Below are positions 33,543 through 41,965 of a DNA stretch of 64,000 bases, piece after piece. This DNA is from Sphingomonas sp. CL5.1 (GTDB lineage: Bacteria > Pseudomonadota > Alphaproteobacteria > Sphingomonadales > Sphingomonadaceae): the NCBI RefSeq assembly GCF_013344685.1, contig NZ_CP050138.1, positions 62,001-126,000 on the forward strand, given 5' to 3'. The first letter of the stretch is position 1. Each line of letters starts with the position of its first letter. Made by a program: the position numbers and the translations under genes. Under the pieces are notes generated by a model. It was not told the DNA's origin. It saw only the letters and a program-made list of their open reading frames with translations, and did not search any database.

Positions 33543-34430
33543 TTAGCCCGACAACAGATTGTGGATGGCCGTCGCGGCCTTAGCCGCCTGACCTGCCGCC
33601 ACGGCAATTTGATCCAGCCCTTCAACCATGTCGCCGGCAGCAAACAGGCCGGCGACCGTCGTTTGCTGGTGCTCATCGACGACGACGCAACCTGTCGGGC
33701 TCAGCTCTGCGCCAGCAGTTCGCGCCAATTCCGAGCGAGGAGAGGTTCCGAGGGCAACATAAAGGGTGTCGAAATGGAGCAATTGGCCATCCGTCAGATT
33801 TGCGAGCAGGATTTCTCCATCAATTGACAGATCCCGAACCGGAGCGCGTTTGACGGCAATACCGCCTCGAGCGAGATTTGCCGTCTCGGATACCGACAGT
33901 TGCGAACTGTCTTGGGCGAGCAAGGTCACGGTGTCGCTGTAGCGGCGAACGAACAGAGCCTCGGCCGCGCCATGGTCGGAGCAACCCAACACAGCCACTC
34001 GCTTGCCGCGGACCTCATAGCCGTCGCAGATCGGGCAATAGCGTATCAGTCCTTGGGCGACGCCTCGATCATGCGTTTCCTGCGCCATTCGCGGTCGATG
34101 ATTTGTCACGCCTTGCGCAAGCAATATTGTCCGTGCGCTGAAAGTCTTGGCATTCGTATGGACGACGAAACCCGTCCCGACCCGGTCGATGCGATCGACG
34201 ACCCCAGTGACCAATTCGGCACCGTACTGCGCAGCATGTCGATGCATACGGACAAGCAAATCTTCGCCTGAGATACCGTCTGGAAAACCGAGGAGGTTAT
34301 GTGTCGTCGGGATGCGGGTGGCGCGGCCGTCGCCAGCGTCGATCACCAGCGTAGAACGCAGAAACCGGGCCAGGTAGGTGGCTGCTGTCAGCCCCGCGGG
34401 GCCGCCTCCGATGATTACGCAGTCGTACAT
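33543..34430 (-). CDS. Thioredoxin-reductase-like FAD/NAD(P)-dependent oxidoreductase
   Basis: A 295-residue flavoprotein. The FAD motif VIIGGGPAGLTAA is at about residues 6-18. The redox pair is in CPICDGYE, and the NADPH motif is VAVLGCSDHGAAEA. The C-terminal GLFAAGDMVEG also matches the TrxR fold. The C-x-x-C differs from the CATC of housekeeping TrxB. It resembles small thioredoxin-reductase-like proteins often found in metal islands. It is likely to reduce a disulfide partner. Confidence 0.85.
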   Translation of the reverse strand: MYDCVIIGGGPAGLTAATYLARFLRSTLVIDAGDGRATRIPTTHNLLGFPDGISGEDLLVRMHRHAAQYGAELVTGVVDRIDRVGTGFVVHTNAKTFSARTILLAQGVTNHRPRMAQETHDRGVAQGLIRYCPICDGYEVRGKRVAVLGCSDHGAAEALFVRRYSDTVTLLAQDSSQLSVSETANLARGGIAVKRAPVRDLSIDGEILLANLTDGQLLHFDTLYVALGTSPRSELARTAGAELSPTGCVVVDEHQQTTVAGLFAAGDMVEGLDQIAVAAGQAAKAATAIHNLLSG

Positions 34431-34747
34431 GCCTGCCTTTCGCTGACCTCGCTCGTCACTCCTATTACGCGGCACGCCCCTTCTTCCCTCGAAAGCCTGC
34501 GCGTTCTTCGAAAAAAAGCGGTGGGTCGCGAGGGGTAAACCGCGTCGCTGCGTAAATTCAGATGAAGACCATCGCCAAGCAGGATGGACAACTCAGGTGC
34601 CCACGGGTCGCAGCGTGGCGCGGGGGCGAGCGGATGTGGGGCAGACGGACGGGTATAAACCCGATCGCGCACCATGTTGCTCGCCCCCGCAACAACCACT
34701 GGTCGCAACGTCAGGGGGGCGACGACACCATCATCGACGGGGGAGAG
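34431..34747. other. Non-coding gap before the FliQ-like gene (317 bp)
   Basis: No credible frame was found on either strand. It contains a short inverted repeat (GGGT-ATAA-ACCC) near 34650 and a GCGGT/ACCGC pair near 34520-34550. It should hold the divergent promoters of the reductase and fliQ-like genes, but none is clear. Confidence 0.5.
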
Positions 34748-35020
34748 ATGGAGACCTACAGCCCTTTTTCGGTTTCGATGGGCAGAGCGCTTTGGGTGAT
34801 GATGCTCGTCGCTGGACCACCGCTTATAATCATGTTGGTGGTCGGACTCATTATCTCCATGATCCAGGCCGCGACGTCGATCAACGAACAGACCGTGAGC
34901 TTCGTCCCCAAGCTCCTGGCGTTCATCTTGTTTCTCGCGCTTTACGGGGCAACCGTTGGCGATCTTCTGATCGACTACACCCGTGACCTGCTGATGCATA
35001 TTCCCGACGACATCAGATGA
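34748..35020 (+). CDS. fliQ: Orphan FliQ-family export-gate protein
   Basis: A 90-residue protein with two membrane helices. GLIISMIQAATSINEQTVSF followed by VPKLLAF is the signature of FliQ (also EscS/YscS) of flagellar and type III export gates. Length equals the family norm (about 89 residues). The ATG at 34748 follows GGGGGAGAG. No other flagellar or type III gene is present in the window, so it is isolated and surrounded by metal and nuclease genes. It may be a displaced copy. Confidence 0.85.
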   Translation: METYSPFSVSMGRALWVMMLVAGPPLIIMLVVGLIISMIQAATSINEQTVSFVPKLLAFILFLALYGATVGDLLIDYTRDLLMHIPDDIR

Positions 35021-35105
35021 CGCGGGCCGCCTTTCGTCCTGGGCGGCCGCGCAAAAACTGTTCGTATACGGGGCGGAGTGCTAGCGTTGGAGAAGATCGA
35101 CGTGA

Positions 35106-36404
35106 GTGGGGGAACGGGGTTTGGCGGAATTTGAATTGCTTGCGCGGCAACTGATCCAACGATGGAAGGAAGACCCCAACGCGACCTATCAAAGCTGGTT
35201 TCTTTGGGACGAGCGCATCAAAAACTTCCGTTCGATCCGGCGTGGTCTGGCTCAGGTAGTGGCAGAGATCGAAGACGGTCGGTTTGGCGTGGCCTATCGG
35301 GGCTCTTCGCTGGAAACGGTCGTTCATTCAGTCGCGGAGCAGAGGCAGATATTCAAAGGCGCTGACCATGCGTTTCTCTGGAAGCCCAAATTGCGCATCC
35401 CTGACATCTATGAAAATCCAGCGAACCAACGCGCGTTCGGCCGGTTGCTCGATCACTGCGCCTGTTGCGACACTGCCGAAGAAATCATTGCAGGTATTCA
35501 CACGATCGATCGGCTGAACATCAAGGGGCTTGGGCCTGCGGTCGCCAATCTCCTCTACTTCCTGCATCCGACCCTCGTGCCGCCGTTCAACACGGCGATC
35601 GTCAACGGCTATAACAAGCTGACCGGTGGCAGGGTGAAGCTCGGAAGCTGGCAGCATTTTCTCGCGATGCGCTCGGGTGTGCTGGACCTGAACGAACGGT
35701 TTCGCGATCTGCTGTCGAACGATCTCGGCGCCATTGGCGGCCTCCTGTTCGATATCGGCTCGGGCCGCTACCCGGCGCCGCCGCGTGACGAGGAAGACCA
35801 GACGGTAGGATCGTGGGCGGTCCGTCTCGAACAGGCCAGGGCCGAAGCGCAAACGCTCAACAAGGCCCTTCAGAAACAGGGAGAGAGCGATCGAACCCAT
35901 TCGGAAATCCAGGCTTGGCTCCGCGATATAGGCCGTGCGTTGGGCTACGATATCTGGATAGCATCCAACGATCGGGGGCGACTTCACGATGGCGTGCGCT
36001 TGGGGGACGGGTGTCTTGAGAGCCTGCCAGCTTCAATTTCAACATCGACCGGCGCTGATGCCATCCGCCTTATCGATGTGCTTTGGCTCGAGCGAGGCGG
36101 GGACCGAGTCACGGCCGCCTTCGAAGTCGAGCATTCGACGTCGATTTATTCGGGCATCGTCCGGATGCTCGACCTTGCCTTGAGCGGGAGCGAACTGCAC
36201 GCCACAGCCGGACTGTTCCTTGTGGCCCCCGATGCACGGGAGAGCGAAGTGCGGGCACAACTCGCGCGGCCAGCATTCAGTCGCATCGCAGATCTTGAGA
36301 TTGCCTATCTTCCCTATGGCGAGCTCGAGCGCCACAGAGAGGCGATTGCCCGGTTCGGTTCGGGCCTTAAAGCAATCAAGGCCATATCGCGTGCTTTGCC
36401 GTAG
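35106..36404 (+). CDS. Orphan nuclease-like protein (HhH-like N-terminus, PD-(D/E)XK-like C-terminus)
   Basis: A 432-residue soluble protein. The N-terminal half has a helix-hairpin-helix-like GLGPAVANLLYFLHP. A coiled-coil linker (RLEQARAEAQTLNKALQKQG) leads to a C-terminal domain with HSEIQAWLRDIGRALGYD, IDVLWLERG and AFEVEHSTSIYSGIVRMLDL. The I-D and E-x-E pattern fits a restriction-endonuclease fold. No methyltransferase partner lies next to it. The GTG at 35106 is the likely start (GGAGAAGA upstream); a TTG at 35121 is possible. It might be a solitary defence nuclease; this is inferred from motif shape only. Confidence 0.7.
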   Translation: MGERGLAEFELLARQLIQRWKEDPNATYQSWFLWDERIKNFRSIRRGLAQVVAEIEDGRFGVAYRGSSLETVVHSVAEQRQIFKGADHAFLWKPKLRIPDIYENPANQRAFGRLLDHCACCDTAEEIIAGIHTIDRLNIKGLGPAVANLLYFLHPTLVPPFNTAIVNGYNKLTGGRVKLGSWQHFLAMRSGVLDLNERFRDLLSNDLGAIGGLLFDIGSGRYPAPPRDEEDQTVGSWAVRLEQARAEAQTLNKALQKQGESDRTHSEIQAWLRDIGRALGYDIWIASNDRGRLHDGVRLGDGCLESLPASISTSTGADAIRLIDVLWLERGGDRVTAAFEVEHSTSIYSGIVRMLDLALSGSELHATAGLFLVAPDARESEVRAQLARPAFSRIADLEIAYLPYGELERHREAIARFGSGLKAIKAISRALP

Positions 36405-36413
36405 GCAGCATGT

Positions 36414-37349
36414 CTACATCCCCGAAGCAGGGGGGGCCAATAATCCCAACCAGGCAACAAGCGCGAGAATGGTGAGCGCACAGCCGCTCTCGACAATGAG
36501 ACTGCGGCGAAGTGACCCGATCGCCGATGATATTTCCCCGGTTTCGATCGCTCCCGCCAGGGCAGGGGTAAGGAAGAAGCGATTAGCGGCGGCCAAGAAC
36601 AGCATCGCGCCGAACAGCACCAGTTTCACTGCCAGCAACATGCCGTAGAGGCTCGTAAAAAGCGCCGCCAGGTTGGACGGTCCTACCAGGATCCAACTGT
36701 TGATGAAGCCTGACAGGATGAGCAGACCCACGACGATCGATCCTACCTTTGCGAAGCCCTCCAACGCCCGGTGAGACAGGTGGACATGATCGATCGCCAT
36801 GCGGGCCGCTGGGCGAAAAATGAGCAGGCACAGGGCGGAGAGCGCTCCAATCCATATGCCTGCGGCCAACAGATGAGTGATGTCGGCGCCAAGATGGATC
36901 CATCCCCACAACCCTTCATCATCTGCGCCGTGACCAGTCCAGGCCAAAGTCGCGAGAGCGATCGCTGCCGTTACTGAAACTGACCAGAGCGCGAATGCAG
37001 GGCGTCGCCACCCGACAATGGAAAAGTACAGGACCAGTAAGAGTGCTGCCACCCGAACTTGCCAGACGGTGCCGATCGCTGTGCCCGATATCAAAAGATT
37101 GACAGTGGCGCGGTCCACTTGATCGACCGGCACACCGCCCATCGAGGCAGCCAAGGCTATCATGCCCAAGATCGATAATACGATGCCGGCGAGCGCGATC
37201 GTCGCCAACACCGAGCGAAAGCGCAGGACCGAGCCGGATGCTCGCTCGGTCCCGCGTAACGTATATAGGCCGAACATCGGCAACCCGAAAAGCAGCATGA
37301 GATCGAGATAAAGCCCTAGCCTGACCGCAATCGCTATGATGTCCGGCAC
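36414..37349 (-). CDS. copD: CopD-family copper membrane protein
   Basis: A 311-residue protein with about eight membrane helices. It carries WIHLGADITHLLAAGIWIGAL and LSHRALEGFAKVGSIVVG, typical CopD histidine-containing helices. It handles copper import or transfer across the inner membrane with CopC. The start is GTG 37349 (VPDIIAIAVRLGLY), 4 bp after the copC stop; no ATG is available in this position. The frame upstream of it is the copC gene in another phase. Confidence 0.85.
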   Translation of the reverse strand: MPDIIAIAVRLGLYLDLMLLFGLPMFGLYTLRGTERASGSVLRFRSVLATIALAGIVLSILGMIALAASMGGVPVDQVDRATVNLLISGTAIGTVWQVRVAALLLVLYFSIVGWRRPAFALWSVSVTAAIALATLAWTGHGADDEGLWGWIHLGADITHLLAAGIWIGALSALCLLIFRPAARMAIDHVHLSHRALEGFAKVGSIVVGLLILSGFINSWILVGPSNLAALFTSLYGMLLAVKLVLFGAMLFLAAANRFFLTPALAGAIETGEISSAIGSLRRSLIVESGCALTILALVAWLGLLAPPASGM

Positions 37350-37353
37350 GCTC

Positions 37354-37734
37354 TTACTGGACCTTGAAGGTATAGCTGCCCTGAATGCGATGGGTGTCGG
37401 TAGAGACGACGTGATAGTCGACCTTGTAGGTTCCAACCGGCAGCGGCTTGGCAAGCGTGGCTACGAGCGTCTTGCCATCTGCGGCCACGGTCGCCTTGAC
37501 ACCGTTCATCTTCATCGGCCCCATCTTCATGCCGGGCATTTCGGTCATCGTCAGGTCGATCCCGGAAAATTGCGCGACCAGTGCTGCGGAAAAGACGAGC
37601 TGAATTCTGGCCGGAGCCGAAACGGCGGCATCGGCCGCGGGCGTGGCATTGGTGAGTTTGGGGTGCGCCTGAACAGCGGTAGCGGCGAACACAGACGCCG
37701 CCATGGCGACGGCAAAAGCAGTTTTACGAAACAT
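37354..37734 (-). CDS. copC: Periplasmic copper chaperone CopC
   Basis: A 126-residue protein. The signal peptide (MFRKTAFAVAMAASVFAA) is cut after VQA, leaving mature HPKLTNATP, whose first His is the expected Cu(II) ligand. A Met-rich TEMPGMKMGPMKM loop and the C-terminal VDYHVVSTDTHRIQG with further His complete the CopC pattern. The ATG at 37734 follows GGAGA, and the in-frame ATG at 37746 overlaps that Shine-Dalgarno. It is followed by copD. Confidence 0.9.
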   Translation of the reverse strand: MFRKTAFAVAMAASVFAATAVQAHPKLTNATPAADAAVSAPARIQLVFSAALVAQFSGIDLTMTEMPGMKMGPMKMNGVKATVAADGKTLVATLAKPLPVGTYKVDYHVVSTDTHRIQGSYTFKVQ

Positions 37735-37793
37735 CGATTTCTCCATGGGTGGCGATACTGCCGACAAAGCGATTTACGCACCGCGCACCGTGA

Positions 37794-37873
37794 CCCCTCA
37801 TCCGACGGGCACGATTTCTTCGAATTCGGGGCGCCACTGGTGTGCGCCGCAGACCTGCGCGGCGGATGAGGGG
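37794..37873. repeat. 11-bp inverted repeat with 58-bp spacing
   Basis: CCCCTCATCCG at 37794-37804 and its exact complement CGGATGAGGGG at 37863-37873, between copC and the cytochrome gene. The spacing could form a long-armed hairpin (the sequence between is also GC-rich) or mark protein binding sites. No gene lies inside it. Confidence 0.6.
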
Positions 37874-37955
37874 TGGAAGCTCGCCGCGCGTATGATCAAG
37901 TGGATGGGTGCGACATCACCAATCGACTGAGAGCTTTTTGGCTGGGGAGGACGCG

Positions 37956-38552
37956 ATGGAAGATTCAAGGAAGGCATGGCTTCGGAAACATTTTCCGAGC
38001 GGCCCGTTCATCGCGGTCGCGGCGCTGGTCGGCGGTGCACTGGCTGGGATTGTCGTATATGTGGGCGCCTATGACATCGGGGCGGATTCGCCGCACACCA
38101 GACCGGTCTATTGGCTGATAGAGCAGCTTCGTGATCGCTCGATCGCCGTCCGGGCTCGCAACGTGGGCGTCCCAGCCAACCTAGCGGACGTGAAACGGCT
38201 GCAGAGCGGCGCAGGACTTTACACCGAGATGTGCAGCGGCTGCCATCTCGCACCGGGGCTGGAAAAGTCCGAGATCAGCCAAGGCCTTTATCCCAAGGCT
38301 CCCGAGCTTTTCCGGGAGCCACAGAGATCGGCAAAGGAGCAATTCTGGATCATCAAGCATGGGGTCAAGCTGACTGCGATGCCGGCTTGGGGTAAAACGC
38401 ATAGCGACGAATTGATTTGGGACATGGTGGCTTTCGTGCGGCAACTGCCCAAGATGACCCCGGCGCAATATCAGGCAGCACTTGCCAGTGCGCCTGAAGA
38501 CCATGACGCGATGATGAAGGATATGCCTGGCATGAAAAAGATGATGCCGTAA
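37956..38552 (+). CDS. Membrane-anchored monohaem cytochrome c
   Basis: A 198-residue protein with one N-terminal membrane helix (FIAVAALVGGALAGIVVYVG) and a single CSGCH haem motif near residue 90. The Met axial ligand is probably in KLTAMPAWGKTHSDE. The tail is Met-rich (MMKDMPGMKKMMP), as in copper-locus proteins. The ATG at 37956 follows GGGGAGG. It diverges from copC and precedes the CnrYXH-like genes. It may donate electrons in copper oxidation or respiration; this is inferred. Confidence 0.8.
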   Translation: MEDSRKAWLRKHFPSGPFIAVAALVGGALAGIVVYVGAYDIGADSPHTRPVYWLIEQLRDRSIAVRARNVGVPANLADVKRLQSGAGLYTEMCSGCHLAPGLEKSEISQGLYPKAPELFREPQRSAKEQFWIIKHGVKLTAMPAWGKTHSDELIWDMVAFVRQLPKMTPAQYQAALASAPEDHDAMMKDMPGMKKMMP

Positions 38553-38691
38553 CAATGTGTCCGCCTGCCGACAGGTCGCCGTTCAGCCAAACCGACCGCG
38601 GGGCACGCAATCCCTGAGGGCCGGTTGAGCGAACGGCAGAGGGGGCGGCACTCGTGCCAGCGCGCTGAACAGATAGAGATTGGGATTTGCG

Positions 38692-38973
38692 ATGAAAACA
38701 GACTTGGATGGGCTTTTGACCCGCTTGCGCAATGAACCGGATCATCCGGGCCTGATCGGTCTGGAGGAGGCCGTGTTCCAACGCATTGCGGCATTGCCGC
38801 AGGTTTCGGCCGCTTCTCAACTCCGGTTTGGTGCAGTGGCCGCCTTTGGAGCAGTGCTGCTCGGTATCGCCAGCAACGGATTTACGCCGCCTGCCGAGGC
38901 ATCGGTTACGCTCTCGCCGTTCGGGCCATCCAATCCGCTTGCCCCCTCGACGCTGCTGGTAGGCTCTCAATGA
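38692..38973 (+). CDS. CnrY-like single-helix anti-sigma protein
   Basis: A 93-residue protein. A short cytosolic N-terminus (MKTDLDGLLTRLRNEPDHPG) is followed by one transmembrane helix (FGAVAAFGAVLLGIA) and a periplasmic tail. It overlaps the CnrX-like gene by ATGA, and the sigma gene follows. Order and topology equal the cnrYXH system, in which CnrY traps sigma CnrH and CnrX senses metal. The sequence itself is too short for certainty. Confidence 0.68.
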   Translation: MKTDLDGLLTRLRNEPDHPGLIGLEEAVFQRIAALPQVSAASQLRFGAVAAFGAVLLGIASNGFTPPAEASVTLSPFGPSNPLAPSTLLVGSQ

Positions 38974-39407
38974 AGGCAAAGTTGCTTGTTTTGGTAGCTG
39001 TCGTCGCCTTCGTCGCAGCCGTTGCGGGCGTCTTCCTTGGGCGTCACTTCTTCCCCCAGCCCAAGGCGGCCGGTGTCGAACTCCACGACGTGTTGCACAG
39101 CAAGCTCGACCTGGACGACCGTCAGAAGGCGCAGATCGAACTGCTTGAGCAGCGCTTTGCCGTGCGTCGTCGCGCGCTGGAGCTCGAACTGAGAGCGGAC
39201 AACGCGCGTCTCGCGGCCGCGATCGAAGCCGAACATGGCAACGGACCGGGTGTCACGGCGGCCGTCGATCAGTCGCATCAGGCGATGGGCGAGCTGCAGA
39301 AGGAAACGCTTGGCCATATCTTCGCGATGCGCCAGATCTTGCGCCCTGATCAGGCCAAGACCTTCGATCAGGCGGTGGTACATGCGCTCACCGACGATGC
39401 ACGGTGA
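38970..39407 (+). CDS. Periplasmic metal sensor, CnrX/ZraP-like
   Basis: A 145-residue protein with a signal anchor (AKLLVLVAVVAFVAAVAGVF) and a helical periplasmic domain (HDVLHSKLDLDDRQKAQIE to HIFAMRQILRPDQAKTFD). It matches the heavy-metal resistance (CnrX/ZraP) fold. His-rich positions (LHDVLH, DQSHQ) could bind metal. It is coupled on both sides (ATGA with the CnrY-like gene, GTGA with the sigma gene). Confidence 0.82.
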   Translation: MKAKLLVLVAVVAFVAAVAGVFLGRHFFPQPKAAGVELHDVLHSKLDLDDRQKAQIELLEQRFAVRRRALELELRADNARLAAAIEAEHGNGPGVTAAVDQSHQAMGELQKETLGHIFAMRQILRPDQAKTFDQAVVHALTDDAR

Positions 39408-39976
39408 GTCTGGATCTTCGCGCGTGCTCGGACGGTGAACTTGCGGCGCTAACGCTCGCGGGTCGGCAGCCGGCCTTCGCAGAGATCATGCATCGGCACC
39501 AGGCTGCGATATTTCGACTGGTACGCGGCCTGGTGGGGAATGCCGAGGACGCGCTAGACCTCACCCAGGACTGCTTCGTCTCCGCGTTCAGCCATCTGCG
39601 AAAATATGATGGCGCGCGGCCGCTCCGGGCTTGGCTGTCCCGGATCGCGATTAACAAATGCCGCGACTGGCACCGCCGCCAGAAGGTGCGGCAGCTTTTC
39701 ACCTTCGGTTATGCAGCGTCCGACGCCGAGATCGAACAAGTGCCGGATGATGCACCCTCCGCGCATGCCAGCGCCGACTCAAAAATGGAGATCAAACGAA
39801 TGGCCGCCGCAATTAGCGCGCTACCGGTCTCGTTGCGGGAAGTTCTGTTGCTCCGCACAGTCGAAGGGCTGAATCAGTCGGAAGCGGCAACTGCGCTCTC
39901 GATAAGTGGCAAGGCGGTCGAGACGCGCCTTTACCGTGCGCGGTCGCGCCTTGCGGAAATCTTGGCCGAGGAATGA
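39404..39976 (+). CDS. ECF sigma factor, CnrH-like
   Basis: A 190-residue ECF sigma factor. Region 2 is AFAEIMHRHQAAIFRLVRGL, NAEDALDLTQDCFVSAF and RPLRAWLSRIAINKCRDW. Region 4 is LPVSLREVLLLRTVEGLNQ and ISGKAVETRLYRARSRL. It starts with GTG at 39404 overlapping the CnrX-like stop. It probably drives the copper genes that follow (copA from 40070), in response to periplasmic metal. It is the second ECF sigma factor in the window. Confidence 0.88.
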   Translation: MSLDLRACSDGELAALTLAGRQPAFAEIMHRHQAAIFRLVRGLVGNAEDALDLTQDCFVSAFSHLRKYDGARPLRAWLSRIAINKCRDWHRRQKVRQLFTFGYAASDAEIEQVPDDAPSAHASADSKMEIKRMAAAISALPVSLREVLLLRTVEGLNQSEAATALSISGKAVETRLYRARSRLAEILAEE

Positions 39977-40069
39977 GGGGTGCGCCCCGCTCGCGCGTAA
40001 GGACAGAGAGATACCGCGCTCGAGCGCCTTTGCGGACCCGGAGTGCTGCATGTTGAACAAGGAGATACT

Positions 40070-41965
40070 ATGCCCCCGGTATTGAACCGCCGCGACCTTT
40101 TCCGCGGTGCCGCATTGACCGGCGGTGGTCTGGCATTGTCGGCCTGGATGCCGGCATGGGCTCAGCCCGTTTCGGCCGGGATCGTGAAGCCGCTCCCGAT
40201 CGTCACCGGGAACGACATCACGCTCAAAATCGCCCATCAGATGATGATGATCGATGGCCGGGCAAGCCATGCCATTGGCATCAACGGCACGGTGCCGGCA
40301 CCCCTCATCCGGCTGCGCCAGGGCCAGACGGCGCGCCTGTCGGTGATCAACGATCTCGACGAAGACAGCTCGATCCACTGGCATGGCTTACTCGTACCAT
40401 TCCAGTTTGATGGCGTGCCCGGGATCAGCTTTCCCGGCATCAAGCCCAAGTCGACCTTCGTCTATGAGTTCCCGATCGTGCAGGCGGGGACCTACTGGTA
40501 TCATAGTCATTCGGGGTTGCAGGAGCAGATGGGCCATTATGGGCCGATCGTCATCGATCCGGAAGGCGAGGACCCGATCCGCTCGGATCGCGAGCATGTC
40601 GTCGTGCTGTCCGACCATAGCCAGATGCACCCCCACGCGATTTTCCGGAAGCTCAAGCAGGTCGGCGGGGGCTATTTCAACTATCAGCGCCAAACGCTGG
40701 CCGGTCTGCTGGCCAAGAAAGACCAACCACTCAAGGAACGTCTCGACTGGGGCAATATGCGTATGGACCCGACCGACGTTTCCGATGTCACGGGTTCGAC
40801 CTATACATACCTTGTGAACGGGCATGGCCCGCAGGACAATTGGACTGCGCTCTTCCGGCCCGGCGAGCGCGTCCGGCTGCGTTTCGTCAACGCCTCTGCG
40901 ATGACGACATTCAATGTCAGGATTCCCGGCCTCAAACTTACGGTCGTTCAGGCCGACGGGCTCAACGTCAGGCCTGTCGAGGTTGACGAGTTCCAGATCG
41001 CGGTGGCCGAGACTTACGACGTCATCGTCACACCGACTGATGATCGCGCCTATACGCTGGTCGGCGAATCCGTCGATCGGTCGGGCATGGCCCGCGCAAC
41101 CTTGGCTCCGCGCGAAGGCATGGCAGCTGAAGTGCCTGCGCTACGCAAACGTCCCCTCGCTAATATGAAAGACATGGGCATGGGGGACATGGATATGGGT
41201 GGCATGCAAGGCATGGACCACTCAGCGATGGAACATGACATGTCGGCAAGCGGGGCCGCCGCAGGCGGTATGGCTGGAATGAACATGGAATCCGGGGCCT
41301 CGATGCCCGCAATGGACAAGCCGGCCGATGGTTCGATGGCGAACATGCCTGGAATGGGTGCGCCTGCCGGCGACGCGATGGGCGGCATGGCGATGGGCGG
41401 AATGGGCGGCATGAATATGCGCGACGCCAGCAAAGCCCCGCAGGTCAAGATGGGGCCTGGCGTGCAGACGATCTCTCCTATGCCGATGGATCGCACGGGA
41501 GAGCCCGGACAGGGCCTTGACGATGTCGGGCACCGTGTTCTGGTCTATCGCGATCTCATGGCGGTCGACCGCAATCCCGACGTGCGGGCACCCGACCGCG
41601 CAATGGAGATTCATCTGACCGGAAACATGGAACGCTATATGTGGTCGTTCGACGGCGTGAAGCTGAGCGACAAGCGGGAGCCGATTCCGTTTCTCGAAAA
41701 TGAACGGGTGCGTGTCACGCTGGTGAACGACACGATGATGTCGCACCCGATCCATCTTCACGGACATTTTTTCGAGCTGGTCACGGGCCATGGCGAATAT
41801 TCGCCGCGCAAGCACACGGTGAACGTCGCGCCGGGCGGCAAGGTGAGCTTCGATCTCACCGCCAACGCCGTCGGAGATTGGGCCTTCCACTGCCATATGC
41901 TCTACCACATGCACGCCGGGATGATGCGCGTAGTCTCTGTCCGTCCCCGGGGAGAAGCCGCATGA
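40070..41965 (+). CDS. copA: Multicopper oxidase CopA
   Basis: A 631-residue periplasmic enzyme. A TAT signal (NRRDLFRGAALTGGGLA) is followed by three cupredoxin domains. Copper ligands are visible in HWHGLL, WYHSHSG, HPIHLHGHFFEL and HCHMLYHMHAGMMRV. A long Met-rich insert (about residues 366-460, with GMGDMDMGGMQGMDHSAM repeats) is typical of PcoA/CopA enzymes that oxidise Cu(I). The ATG at 40070 has the Shine-Dalgarno AAGGAGA. The stop overlaps copB by ATGA. Confidence 0.94.
   Translation: MPPVLNRRDLFRGAALTGGGLALSAWMPAWAQPVSAGIVKPLPIVTGNDITLKIAHQMMMIDGRASHAIGINGTVPAPLIRLRQGQTARLSVINDLDEDSSIHWHGLLVPFQFDGVPGISFPGIKPKSTFVYEFPIVQAGTYWYHSHSGLQEQMGHYGPIVIDPEGEDPIRSDREHVVVLSDHSQMHPHAIFRKLKQVGGGYFNYQRQTLAGLLAKKDQPLKERLDWGNMRMDPTDVSDVTGSTYTYLVNGHGPQDNWTALFRPGERVRLRFVNASAMTTFNVRIPGLKLTVVQADGLNVRPVEVDEFQIAVAETYDVIVTPTDDRAYTLVGESVDRSGMARATLAPREGMAAEVPALRKRPLANMKDMGMGDMDMGGMQGMDHSAMEHDMSASGAAAGGMAGMNMESGASMPAMDKPADGSMANMPGMGAPAGDAMGGMAMGGMGGMNMRDASKAPQVKMGPGVQTISPMPMDRTGEPGQGLDDVGHRVLVYRDLMAVDRNPDVRAPDRAMEIHLTGNMERYMWSFDGVKLSDKREPIPFLENERVRVTLVNDTMMSHPIHLHGHFFELVTGHGEYSPRKHTVNVAPGGKVSFDLTANAVGDWAFHCHMLYHMHAGMMRVVSVRPRGEAA

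Noticed and set aside
34415..34999. Minus-strand frame of 194 codons opposite the FliQ-like gene
   Set aside because: No domain, amino-acid composition typical of antisense GC-rich frames, and the plus-strand FliQ signature is clear.
37794..37873. Inverted repeat as an insertion sequence
   Set aside because: Only 80 bp end to end, no transposase frame and no target-site duplication.
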